A stretch of 39,458 nucleotides of DNA from an uncultured Pyrinomonadaceae bacterium (GTDB taxonomy: Bacteria; Acidobacteriota; Blastocatellia; Pyrinomonadales; Pyrinomonadaceae), in the NCBI GenBank assembly GCA_902805935.1, contig CADCUR010000044.1, forward strand, positions 1-39,458, read 5' to 3'. The stretch's first letter is position 1. Each line of letters begins with the position of its first letter. A program made the translations under genes and the position numbers. Below the pieces are notes generated by a model that was given only the letters and a program-made list of their open reading frames with translations, was not told the origin of the DNA and made no database searches. Below are positions 8,440 to 16,262 of this stretch, piece after piece.

Positions 8440-9642
8440 CTATATAATCGAAGCCGAAGCGAATTTATCGGTTAAAATCAAACTGAACGCGCCCATCAGC
8501 GTCGGGTAATTGCCGAGCGTCGAAGGAATGATTTTCACCGTCGGGTAATCTTGACATAGAGCGGCTTCGGCGCCCGCCATCACGTCCTCGATAACCAGCG
8601 ACCAGGCGCGAACGATTGTGCCGGTCACGATGGCGACTTCCGGCGATAATCCCTGAAATAAATTGGCGATGCCGACGCCGATGTAATACGCCGTTTGTTT
8701 TAATGCCGCGCGCGCTTTTTCGTCGCCCTCCAAAGCGAGATTGACTAATTCGGCAAAACTTATCTTGTCCGCGCCTTTTTGTTTTTTGAGCAGACGGGCG
8801 TAACGCGCGATGGCGGAACGCTCCGAAGCGAAGGCTTCCCAGCAATTATACTTGCCCGCCGCGCAAGCAATGGGCGCGCCCGTGCCAATTGTCATATGCC
8901 CGAATTCACCGGCGGTGCCGCCTTTGCCGCGGTAAATCTGCCCATCGAAAACGATGCCCGTGCCGATTCCTTTATGAATCAACACCAATATAAAATCGCG
9001 CACCGCGTTGATTTCTGGGCGACCGAACCAGAGTTCGGCGAGCGCAGCGGCGTTGGCGTCGTTGTCAATTTTAACGGGCAGTCCGGTGGCGATTTTTAAT
9101 CTTTCCGCTATTGCCGGTTCATGCCAATCAAAATGCGGAACATTTAAAATCCTGCCGCTTTTCGGCTCGACCAGCGCCGGAACGCTGACGCCGATGCCTT
9201 CGATTGAACCGCCGTTTTTATTGATAAAATAATTGACCAAACTGATGATGCGAGCGATGGTTTTTTCAAAATCTTCGTCGGTCGGAAACGCTTCCTGTTC
9301 GAGAATGCGCCCGGCTAAATCGCTCGTGGCGACAATCGTCTTTTTCTTGCCGAGATCAACGCCGACGGCGGCGGCGTGCGCCGTCCGCAGCGACAGCATC
9401 TGCGGCGGACGACCGCCTGAAGACTCGCCCTCAATTTCTTCGATCAACCCATTGACTTTTAATTCTTCGACGATGAGCGATACGGTTGACCGCTGCAAAG
9501 CCGTCAAGCGGGCGATGTCCGAGCGCGAAATCGGACTTTTTTCGCGGATATGATTGAGTATAATCTGACGATTAATATCCCGAATCGTACTTGACCGGGC
9601 TACATTAGCGCTTTTTAGGTTCATTCGCTTGACCATATTCAT
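8440..9642 (-). CDS. ROK-family transcriptional regulator (NagC/XylR type)
   Basis: 400 aa from the ATG at 9642, chosen because GGGAA lies just upstream; the open frame extends further but without a ribosome site. The N-terminal winged helix-turn-helix is at about residues 25-80 (SPISRSDIARLTALQRSTVS, then GGRPP), followed by a ROK sugar-binding domain with VGVDLG and DNDANAAALAE. The usual CxCGxxGC zinc motif is altered to CAAGKYNCWE, so zinc binding may be changed. Regulators of this type repress sugar-use genes and release DNA on binding the sugar or its phosphate. As the last gene of the glycosidase run it probably controls that run, perhaps sensing glucose, N-acetylglucosamine or an oligosaccharide. 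The effector cannot be read from the sequence. Confidence 0.88.
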   Translation of the reverse strand: MNMVKRMNLKSANVARSSTIRDINRQIILNHIREKSPISRSDIARLTALQRSTVSLIVEELKVNGLIEEIEGESSGGRPPQMLSLRTAHAAAVGVDLGKKKTIVATSDLAGRILEQEAFPTDEDFEKTIARIISLVNYFINKNGGSIEGIGVSVPALVEPKSGRILNVPHFDWHEPAIAERLKIATGLPVKIDNDANAAALAELWFGRPEINAVRDFILVLIHKGIGTGIVFDGQIYRGKGGTAGEFGHMTIGTGAPIACAAGKYNCWEAFASERSAIARYARLLKKQKGADKISFAELVNLALEGDEKARAALKQTAYYIGVGIANLFQGLSPEVAIVTGTIVRAWSLVIEDVMAGAEAALCQDYPTVKIIPSTLGNYPTLMGAFSLILTDKFASASII

Positions 9643-9791
9643 TCTAATTCCCAAAAAAATAAAATTGGTTAAACCTATAAAAGTATATTCCAATATCTGC
9701 CCGCGTAAAGCGCAAATTTCAAAAATATTTAAGAACGAAAAAATCTCGGTTAAACGCTTATTTTCGCTCCAAACTCAGAAGCGATAGATTC

Positions 9792-10634
9792 TTAACGGCT
9801 GTAAACGCGCACGTAATCAATCAGCATCATCTGCGGAAAAACGGTCGTCGCGTCCGGCGCGCCGCCCCACGGACCGCCCACGGCGAGATTCAAAATCATA
9901 AAAAACGAATGGTCGTAAACCCAAACCTTTCCCGGCGGCAAATTTTGCGGCGTAACTGTTTTATACAAATTTCCGTCCACGTAAAAAGCGATTTTATCTT
10001 CCGACCACTCGGTCGCGTAAACGTGAAAGTCGTCGGCGAGTTTTTGGTTGTTTGTCAGCGCGTAAAAACCGCCGATGCCGTTCGCGCCTGAATAGCCGGG
10101 ACCGTGAACGGTGCCGTAAGCCCGCGAAGGCTCGCGCCCGATATTTTCCAAAACGTCTATCTCGCCGCACATCGCCCAGCCGACTTTGTCAATATTGTTG
10201 CCGAGCATCCAAAACGCCGACCAGATTCCCTGCCCGCGCGGGATTTTGATGCGCGCTTCAAACTTGCCGTATTTTTGATCGAATTTTCCCTTCGTAATCA
10301 GCCGTGCCGAAATGTATTGGCACTGTCCATACCAACAGGTCAAATTGAGCGGCGGCGCGAGTTTTATCGCTTTGATAACGAGCGAACCTTGTCCGTCGTG
10401 ATAAGCGTTCTCAATCGAATCGGTGTAATACTGCAACTCCTGATTGCCCCAACCGCCGCCGCCGATTTCCGCCGTCCATTTCGACGCATCAACCGGCGCG
10501 CCTTCGGGCTTGTTGAACTCGTCTTTGAAAACCGTTTTGCGGTAAACGATTTGCGCCTGCGCTTGCGCCGAATCGTAAAAGAAAACAAAGAAAAACGAAA
10601 AGACGATTAAACGGATATAGATTTTTTGCCGCAT
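9792..10634 (-). CDS. Secreted GH16 endo-beta-glucanase (laminarinase-like)
   Basis: Glycoside hydrolase family 16, 280 aa from the ATG at 10634 (AAAGG upstream, signal peptide ending near AQAQAQ). The catalytic signature ExDxxE is present as Glu158-Ile-Asp160-Val-Leu-Glu163 (GEIDVLENIG), with the flanking GQGIWSAFWMLG and HSFFMILNLAVGG blocks typical of beta-1,3-glucanases. It would cut internal bonds of beta-1,3 or mixed-linkage glucans outside the cytoplasm with retention of configuration. It starts 17 bases after the lactonase stop, so it is in the same transcript. Laminarinase-type activity is the likeliest; licheninase is possible. Confidence 0.92.
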   Translation of the reverse strand: MRQKIYIRLIVFSFFFVFFYDSAQAQAQIVYRKTVFKDEFNKPEGAPVDASKWTAEIGGGGWGNQELQYYTDSIENAYHDGQGSLVIKAIKLAPPLNLTCWYGQCQYISARLITKGKFDQKYGKFEARIKIPRGQGIWSAFWMLGNNIDKVGWAMCGEIDVLENIGREPSRAYGTVHGPGYSGANGIGGFYALTNNQKLADDFHVYATEWSEDKIAFYVDGNLYKTVTPQNLPPGKVWVYDHSFFMILNLAVGGPWGGAPDATTVFPQMMLIDYVRVYSR

Positions 10635-10651
10635 AGTTCTGACCTTTATTT

Positions 10652-11866
10652 TCACGCGAAAGACGGAATCAATTTCAAACAAACCGGCGACGGAACCGAC
10701 GCGCGATTTCCGGTCGGGATGAGTTTGCCGCTTTTCTCGTCAATGCGAAAAACGATGATCGAATCGGAATTTTGATTCGCCGCGAGCAGGTATCGCCCGT
10801 TCGGTTCAATCGCAAAATTGCGCGGCGTTTTGCCGCCCGTCAAAGCGTGTTCGACGTATTCGAGCTTGCCGCTTTTTTCGTCAATCCGATAAATGACGAT
10901 GCTGTCGTGTCCGCGATTCGAGCCGTAAACGAATTTTCCGTCGGGCGAAACGTGAATGTCAGCGCAAGTGTTCGCGCCTTTGAAATCGGCGGGCAAAGTC
11001 GGCACCGTTTGAATTTCTGCGAGCGTTCCCCGTTTCGCGTCGTAAGCCAGCGACGCGATGGTCATATCGAGTTCGTTAATCACAAAAGCGAATTTGCCGC
11101 TTTTGTGAAACTTAAAATGACGCGGACCCGCGCCCGCTTTTGTTTGATAAAAGGCTTGCGCCGAATTTGATTTTAATTTGCCGGATTCGTCGTCAAATTG
11201 GTAAATCATCACTCGATCAACGCCCAAATCGTTGGCGAACGCGAACCGATTATTTTCATCGAGCATTATCGAATGCGCGTGCGCTGCTTCCTGTCGCTCT
11301 TTGTTCGCGCCCGAACCGGAATGCTGTTTCAAATCAACCGACGCGCCGAGTTTGCCGTCAGCTTCGATGGGCAAAACGGCAACGTTGCCACCGACATAGT
11401 TGGCGACGAGAAGGAATTTCCCGTTGTCGCTGACCGAGACGTGACAAGGCGCGCCGCCCAAACTCGGTTGCTTGTTGAGAAACGTTAAATCGCCCGTCTT
11501 TTGATTTATCTGAAACGCGCTGACAGCGCCGCTTTTCCTGCCTTCGTATTCGACGGTTTCGTTGACGGCGTAGAGATATTTTCTGTTTTTATCAATCGCT
11601 AGAAACGACGGCTCGACGACGTTTTTCACCGTTCGATACGGCTCAAGCGCGCCGGAATTTAGATTCAATTTGTAAATGTAAATTCCCTCGCTTTTACTTT
11701 TGCCGGAAGTGTATGTGCCGATATAGACGAGCATTTCTTTTGCGTTTTTATTGTTTGAGGGTTGCCCGAAAATCGAATCGGAAGCGGCTAAGCCGACGAT
11801 TCCGCTGCCGACGGCGAATTTCAGAAAATCCCGGCGCGTGCGATTTATGGTTTTTTTAGACTTCAT
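10652..11866 (-). CDS. Tat-exported lactonase, YbhE/6-phosphogluconolactonase-like beta-propeller
   Basis: 404 aa. The N-terminus carries a twin-arginine signal (NRTRRDFLKFAVG, Arg11-Arg12) and the rest is a seven-bladed beta-propeller of the YbhE/lactonase type, with repeated blocks such as HVSVSDNGKFLLVANY, HFKFHKSGKFAFV, DIHVSPDGKFVYGSNRG and NFAIEPNGRYLLAANQN. Cytosolic members hydrolyse 6-phosphogluconolactone. A Tat signal points instead to the periplasm, where an unphosphorylated aldonolactone is a more likely substrate. The start overlaps the end of the ROK kinase gene by 11 bases, so translation is probably coupled. Fold assignment is firm; the substrate is inferred. Confidence 0.85.
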   Translation of the reverse strand: MKSKKTINRTRRDFLKFAVGSGIVGLAASDSIFGQPSNNKNAKEMLVYIGTYTSGKSKSEGIYIYKLNLNSGALEPYRTVKNVVEPSFLAIDKNRKYLYAVNETVEYEGRKSGAVSAFQINQKTGDLTFLNKQPSLGGAPCHVSVSDNGKFLLVANYVGGNVAVLPIEADGKLGASVDLKQHSGSGANKERQEAAHAHSIMLDENNRFAFANDLGVDRVMIYQFDDESGKLKSNSAQAFYQTKAGAGPRHFKFHKSGKFAFVINELDMTIASLAYDAKRGTLAEIQTVPTLPADFKGANTCADIHVSPDGKFVYGSNRGHDSIVIYRIDEKSGKLEYVEHALTGGKTPRNFAIEPNGRYLLAANQNSDSIIVFRIDEKSGKLIPTGNRASVPSPVCLKLIPSFA

Positions 11867-12842
11867 AAGTTTGGTGTTTTTTTCGGTAGGCTTTCTTCGC
11901 CAGCACGAGCGCGCCGCAGACGCCGCTTTCCGCCGCGAGTTCAGCCGGAACGATTCGTATTTTGTCAGCCGGAATCATCGAGACGAATTGCGGAACCAGC
12001 TTTTTGAGCGGCGCGAAAAGCAATTCGCCCGCGCCAGCCACGCCGCCGCCGACGATAACTTTTTCGGGCGCGAGCAAAGTCACGATATTGGCGATTCCGA
12101 TTGCCAAAAAGCGGCACGTTTCGTCCCAGATTTCCATCGCTGTTTCGTCGCCGCGCCGCACCGCTTCGACGACCGTTTCGGCGGTTACGTCGTCAATGTT
12201 CCCCGCGATTTCGGTCATCAAACTTGCCGCGCCGCCCTTTAATTTTTCTTTGGCGCGCCGCGCGATGTGAGTGCCGGCGCAGATCGTTTCGAGACAGCCG
12301 ATTGAACCGCATCCGCATCGCGCGCCGCCGTCCGGCTGCACGATCGTATGTCCGAGTTCGCCCGCGCTCGCCGCCACGCCGTGAAAAAGCTCGCCGCCCA
12401 AAATAATGCCGCCGCCGATGCCGGTCGAAACCGTAATATAAACGATGTTGCGGCAGCCGCGCCCCGCGCCGTAAACGAATTCGCCGAGCGCCGCTGCGTT
12501 CGCGTCGTTGTCGAGCGCGACCGGCACGTCGAAGCGCTCCTCAAAAAAGCGGACGATGGGAAACCTGTCCCAATCCCGCAGATTCGACGGCGACATCACC
12601 AGACCGTTTTCGATGTCGAGCGGCGAAGGACAGCCAATGCCGACTGAAATGATTTCGCCATCGCTCTGGTCAGCCATTTCCTCAAGCGCCAGCGCGATAT
12701 TTTCGACGGTTGCCGCTGCGCCGCCGATTTCGACGCGCGTCGGAATGCGTCGGCGAGCAGTTTTTTCGCCGCCGAGTGTCTCCAACGCGAGCGCGATTTT
12801 CGTTCCGCCGATGTCAATTCCCGCCGCGACCTTCGTTTTCAT
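11856..12842 (-). CDS. ROK-family sugar kinase (glucokinase or N-acetylglucosamine kinase type)
   Basis: 328 aa cytoplasmic kinase. The ATP-binding motif DIGGTK is at residues 10-15, the catalytic Asp lies in DNDANAAALGE (about 111-121), and the zinc site is intact: GELGH (His165) followed by CGCGSIGC (Cys176, Cys178, Cys183). There is no helix-turn-helix domain, unlike the ROK regulator at 8440. It would phosphorylate glucose, N-acetylglucosamine or a related hexose after uptake. Its place between GH20 and GH16 genes fits either sugar. The stop overlaps the next gene's start by 11 bases. Confidence 0.9.
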   Translation of the reverse strand: MKTKVAAGIDIGGTKIALALETLGGEKTARRRIPTRVEIGGAAATVENIALALEEMADQSDGEIISVGIGCPSPLDIENGLVMSPSNLRDWDRFPIVRFFEERFDVPVALDNDANAAALGEFVYGAGRGCRNIVYITVSTGIGGGIILGGELFHGVAASAGELGHTIVQPDGGARCGCGSIGCLETICAGTHIARRAKEKLKGGAASLMTEIAGNIDDVTAETVVEAVRRGDETAMEIWDETCRFLAIGIANIVTLLAPEKVIVGGGVAGAGELLFAPLKKLVPQFVSMIPADKIRIVPAELAAESGVCGALVLAKKAYRKKHQTYEV

Positions 12843-12895
12843 TTTCGTTTCATCCCGGATATTCCCTCATTTGAGTAAAAGATTAAATCTCGTAT

Positions 12896-14953
12896 TTATC
12901 GAACGGCATTTTTCGATTCAACGGCGGCGGCTACTAATTTTTTCACGCCCGACAGATGGGCGAATTCGAGCGCGGCTTTCGGTTTGGCAATCTCGTCGAG
13001 CGTTTTTAATTGCGCGTCGCTCCAATCGGCGCTCCGCGCCTGTTTTCCGTTCAATGCGTCGAGCGCATCGAACGCGATGCGGTTCAAATTTTGAAAATCT
13101 GCCGTAAGTTGTTTTGCTTCAGCCAGCGCGGGCGAATTTTCCATCGTTTTTTGCAAATCAGCTTCCGCCGCCCGCCAATCACTGAGCAGCATTCGGATTT
13201 TCGCTTGATTTTCCACCGTCTCTCTTCCGCCAATAAAATCGTCAACAGCGCGGTTGAAAAGGCGCGCGCCGGGAGCGTCAGCCTGCGCCGCGTCAATTAA
13301 TCCGGTCAAAGGCGAAAGCATCGTTTGCTTGCGAACTTGATAACGGCGGTATTCCTTCACCGGCTCGATGACGGAAACTAATTTTTGCAGCGCGGCGATG
13401 TCCTGATTATTTGCTAGACGACGCAACAGCATCAACTGATTTTTGCGGTGCGTCAAACCCAGTTCTTCAAGCTGCTCGTCAATGACGGCGAGCCGCCGAT
13501 ACATATCTTCCGTTTGATTGACATCGCGCGGCGACCAGAATCTTTCGGCAATCGCGGCGGTGCGCGTCCAGATGCGCGAGTCAATAGTCTCGGGCGAAAC
13601 CCATTCGCTCCACATAGTCGCCTCACCGCCCAAAACTCGTTTCTGTTCCTCTGCCGTCAAGGTCGTGTCGGCGGGAATCGGGTCAACCGCGTAATGCTGC
13701 GAAGCCGGAAACATCAAATCAATGTAATAGCCGTTCGACAAAACGCCCTGAAAACCTTGACGCGCTGCGTCGGCTAAGGCTTTCTGACCGCGCCACGAAT
13801 GAATGACGACATCTTTCGGCAGATCGGGCTGGAAAATCTCATCCCAACCCATCATCGTTTTGCCGCCTTTTTGCAAAAACTTTAAGATGCGTTTGTTGAA
13901 ATAAGTTTGCAACTCGTGATTGTCCTTGATGTTTTTTTCTCGTTTGAATGCTTGAATTTTCTGATTCGCGTCCCACTGCTTGCCCTCGTTTTCATCGCCG
14001 CCGATGTGCATATAAGCGTCGGGGAAAAGCTGCGACATTTCGGCGAAAAACGTTTCTAAAAATTTATAGGTTTTTTCGTTCGTCGGGTCTAGTGTCGGAT
14101 CGAAGATTCCCGGATTGCGTTCGATTTTATAAGTCGCGCCGGGCGCGCCGCTGCCGATTTCTGGGTGACTAACAAGCCACGCCGTCGCGTGTCCCGGCAT
14201 ATCGAACTCCGGCATCACGCGAATTCCTCTATCAGCCGCGTAACGGATGATTTCGCGGATTTGTTCCTGCGTGTAAAAATCTCCGTCCGAGCCTTTTTGA
14301 TAAAGTTCGGGCAATTTTTTCGTCTCGACTCGAATCCCCTGATCGTCGGTCAGATGCCAATGCAGCACATTTAATTTGACCGCCGCCATCGCGTCCAGAT
14401 TGCGCCGCAGAACTTCCATCGGCTGAAAATGCCGCGCCGAATCAATCATCAAACCGCGCCACGCGAAACGCGGTTTATCATTTATTGCGACGGCGGGAAA
14501 ATAAAATCCGTCTTTATCGCCTTCGAGCAGTTGCAGAAAGGTTTCCAGCCCGCGCATCGCGCCGACGGTGGTGGGCGCAGATATTTTCGCCTGGCGGTCG
14601 TTGATTTCCAGGCTGTAAGATTCGTCGTCGCCGAGTTTCGGAATCGCATTTCCGATCGAATTGGTTTCGATTAAAAGCTGCGCGTTTCCCGCGTCGTTCG
14701 ATAACTCACGCGATAATTCTAAAATTGTCCGCCCTTCCATTCGCCGCATCGCACGGAAAATATAAGATTTCAGACGCTCGTCCGTTTGACCTTTGACGGC
14801 GACGGTGAAGGTTTTCGTGACGGGCAATCTGCCGCTTTTCCAATTTACGTTCGCCGGGACGGGCATCAGATTACGCCGCGCCGTTTCCAAATCCTGCGCC
14901 GAAATGCCGTAAAAGCCGATAAAAATTATCGCTGCAATTAAAATTTTTCGCAT
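12896..14953 (-). CDS. Secreted GH20 beta-N-acetylhexosaminidase
   Basis: 685 aa from the ATG at 14953, which gives a signal peptide ending at ISAQ; an in-frame GTG at 14977 would precede it. The domain order is an N-terminal GH20b-like domain (about 30-155), then the (beta/alpha)8 catalytic domain from about 160 (FAWRGLMIDSARHF). The catalytic pair is Asp320-Glu321 in MHIGGDENEG, and HWHLTDDQG and PEFDMPGHA are family blocks. A C-terminal helical region of about 180 residues follows. It removes terminal N-acetylglucosamine or N-acetylgalactosamine from chitin oligosaccharides, peptidoglycan or glycans by substrate-assisted catalysis. Its presence in a run of beta-glucanases is notable (see findings). 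Confidence 0.93.
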   Translation of the reverse strand: MRKILIAAIIFIGFYGISAQDLETARRNLMPVPANVNWKSGRLPVTKTFTVAVKGQTDERLKSYIFRAMRRMEGRTILELSRELSNDAGNAQLLIETNSIGNAIPKLGDDESYSLEINDRQAKISAPTTVGAMRGLETFLQLLEGDKDGFYFPAVAINDKPRFAWRGLMIDSARHFQPMEVLRRNLDAMAAVKLNVLHWHLTDDQGIRVETKKLPELYQKGSDGDFYTQEQIREIIRYAADRGIRVMPEFDMPGHATAWLVSHPEIGSGAPGATYKIERNPGIFDPTLDPTNEKTYKFLETFFAEMSQLFPDAYMHIGGDENEGKQWDANQKIQAFKREKNIKDNHELQTYFNKRILKFLQKGGKTMMGWDEIFQPDLPKDVVIHSWRGQKALADAARQGFQGVLSNGYYIDLMFPASQHYAVDPIPADTTLTAEEQKRVLGGEATMWSEWVSPETIDSRIWTRTAAIAERFWSPRDVNQTEDMYRRLAVIDEQLEELGLTHRKNQLMLLRRLANNQDIAALQKLVSVIEPVKEYRRYQVRKQTMLSPLTGLIDAAQADAPGARLFNRAVDDFIGGRETVENQAKIRMLLSDWRAAEADLQKTMENSPALAEAKQLTADFQNLNRIAFDALDALNGKQARSADWSDAQLKTLDEIAKPKAALEFAHLSGVKKLVAAAVESKNAVR

Positions 14954-15010
14954 AAATTTTATTGCGGAAACACGCACGCGCGTAAGTGTGTTTTTACCAA
15001 CACTGCGCCC

Positions 15011-16147
15011 TTACTTCGTGCGGTCTTCCGCATTATAAGAATCAATCGCTTTTCGCATACAATCGGCGATTCTGTTCGTGCCTTTCTCGAACATATTGAA
15101 ACCGCCGTCCCATTCCCACCACGCGCTCGGAATATTTAATTTCCCGAACGCCGAATAAATCGCGGCGGCGTGACGGCAGCGGTCTTCCGTCGTCGGAAGT
15201 TTGCCGAACGAGCCGAACTCGCTGACGAAAATCGGCACTTTATTTTTCTCCGACCAGTCTTTCGCCGCTTTCAAATCGGCGTAAATTTTTTCCGGCTTGG
15301 AATCCGCTTCGTAAGATTTGATTTGGTTTTCCACCCATTTCCCTTTCGCGGTTTCCGGTGTTTCAATTTTCACCTCTTTTGAATACGGAAACGGCACGTA
15401 TTTTAGCTCAGGCAATCCTTCGCTCGACCAGGTTGCGCCCTGATGCGTGAAAATGAACGGGTCGTAATAATGAAAAGTGTAAATGATGTTTTGGTCGGCA
15501 AACGGTTTGGATTCAATCAACGCGCTGCGCGAATTCCAATCGTGGAAGCCAACGATTAAAGTGTGATTCGGCGCGATTTTTCGGACGGTTTCGATAATCG
15601 CCTCGGCTTGCGCGCGCCAGACTTCCGCCTTAATATCGTGCGGCTCGTTGCGGAGTTCAAAAAACACTCGTTCGGGGTCGGTGTTTTTGTATCTGGTCGC
15701 AATCTCGCTCCACAGCCAGACGATTCTCGTCGTCGTCGCAGCGTTTTTGACCGAGCCATCAAATTCGACGTGATGCAAATCAATAATCGCGTTCAGGTTA
15801 TTGGCGAGCGCCCATTTGACAAACGAATCGGCGGTTTTCAATCCATTCTCGTCGTGCCAGCGATACGGTGCATCAATCGTCGCCCACGCGCCGAAATTGA
15901 TTGGAATTCGCACGGTTTTGAAACCGGCTTTCGCAATCTCGGCAAACATTTTTTCGCGCTTCGCCGCTTCCTTTAATTTCACGAAATCCGCGAAGTTTTT
16001 CTCTTTCGCTCCGTTCCAATAATTATCGAGATACGACAAATTCATTCCCAACTTCATCCGGTCGGCTCTTTGGCGAGCGATGTTTTGCGCCGCCGCGTGT
16101 TGCGCGTCGAGCAGCAAAATCAAGAGAAGATAAATTGTCTTTTTCAT
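15011..16147 (-). CDS. Secreted GH5 endoglucanase-like enzyme
   Basis: Glycoside hydrolase family 5, 378 aa from the ATG at 16147, selected because it begins a proper signal peptide (MKKTIYLLLILLLDAQHAAA); the open frame reaches upstream into the preceding gene. Acid/base Glu168 is in FFELRNEPHD and the nucleophile Glu310 in IFVSEFGSFG. HHVEFDG and FHYYDP blocks also fit the family. Endo-beta-1,4-glucanase is the usual activity; other beta-glucan specificities occur in the family. It lies 115 bases behind GH3 and 57 bases ahead of GH20. The GH3-GH5 gap contains an inverted repeat. Confidence 0.9.
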   Translation of the reverse strand: MKKTIYLLLILLLDAQHAAAQNIARQRADRMKLGMNLSYLDNYWNGAKEKNFADFVKLKEAAKREKMFAEIAKAGFKTVRIPINFGAWATIDAPYRWHDENGLKTADSFVKWALANNLNAIIDLHHVEFDGSVKNAATTTRIVWLWSEIATRYKNTDPERVFFELRNEPHDIKAEVWRAQAEAIIETVRKIAPNHTLIVGFHDWNSRSALIESKPFADQNIIYTFHYYDPFIFTHQGATWSSEGLPELKYVPFPYSKEVKIETPETAKGKWVENQIKSYEADSKPEKIYADLKAAKDWSEKNKVPIFVSEFGSFGKLPTTEDRCRHAAAIYSAFGKLNIPSAWWEWDGGFNMFEKGTNRIADCMRKAIDSYNAEDRTK

Positions 16148-16174
16148 CGAGATACAGAAAGAAGAAAATAAACA

Positions 16175-16253
16175 TTTAGTTTCGGGACAAAGGATTTTGA
16201 AAATTAAACGAATAATTTTCGGTTGCTGGTCGTTCATCTGTCCCGAAACTAAA
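16175..16253 (-). repeat. 15-bp perfect inverted repeat between GH3 and GH5
   Basis: TTTAGTTTCGGGACA at 16175-16189 and its exact complement at 16239-16253, separated by 49 bases. It lies in the intergenic leader of the GH5 gene inside the operon. It could be an operator, an mRNA-stabilising or processing stem, or a remnant of a small mobile sequence. There is no following T-run on the minus strand, so a plain terminator is unlikely. Confidence 0.6.
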
Positions 16254-16262
16254 ACTTGCGAA

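Noticed and set aside
12348-12647. Long plus-strand frames opposite the ROK kinase, GH20, S8 and xylulokinase genes
   Set aside because: They are mirror frames of GC-rich coding DNA with arginine-rich, low-similarity products and no ribosome sites.
11856-12842. Second ROK regulator instead of kinase
   Set aside because: There is no DNA-binding domain ahead of the ATP motif; the protein begins directly with the DIGGTK site, as in kinases.
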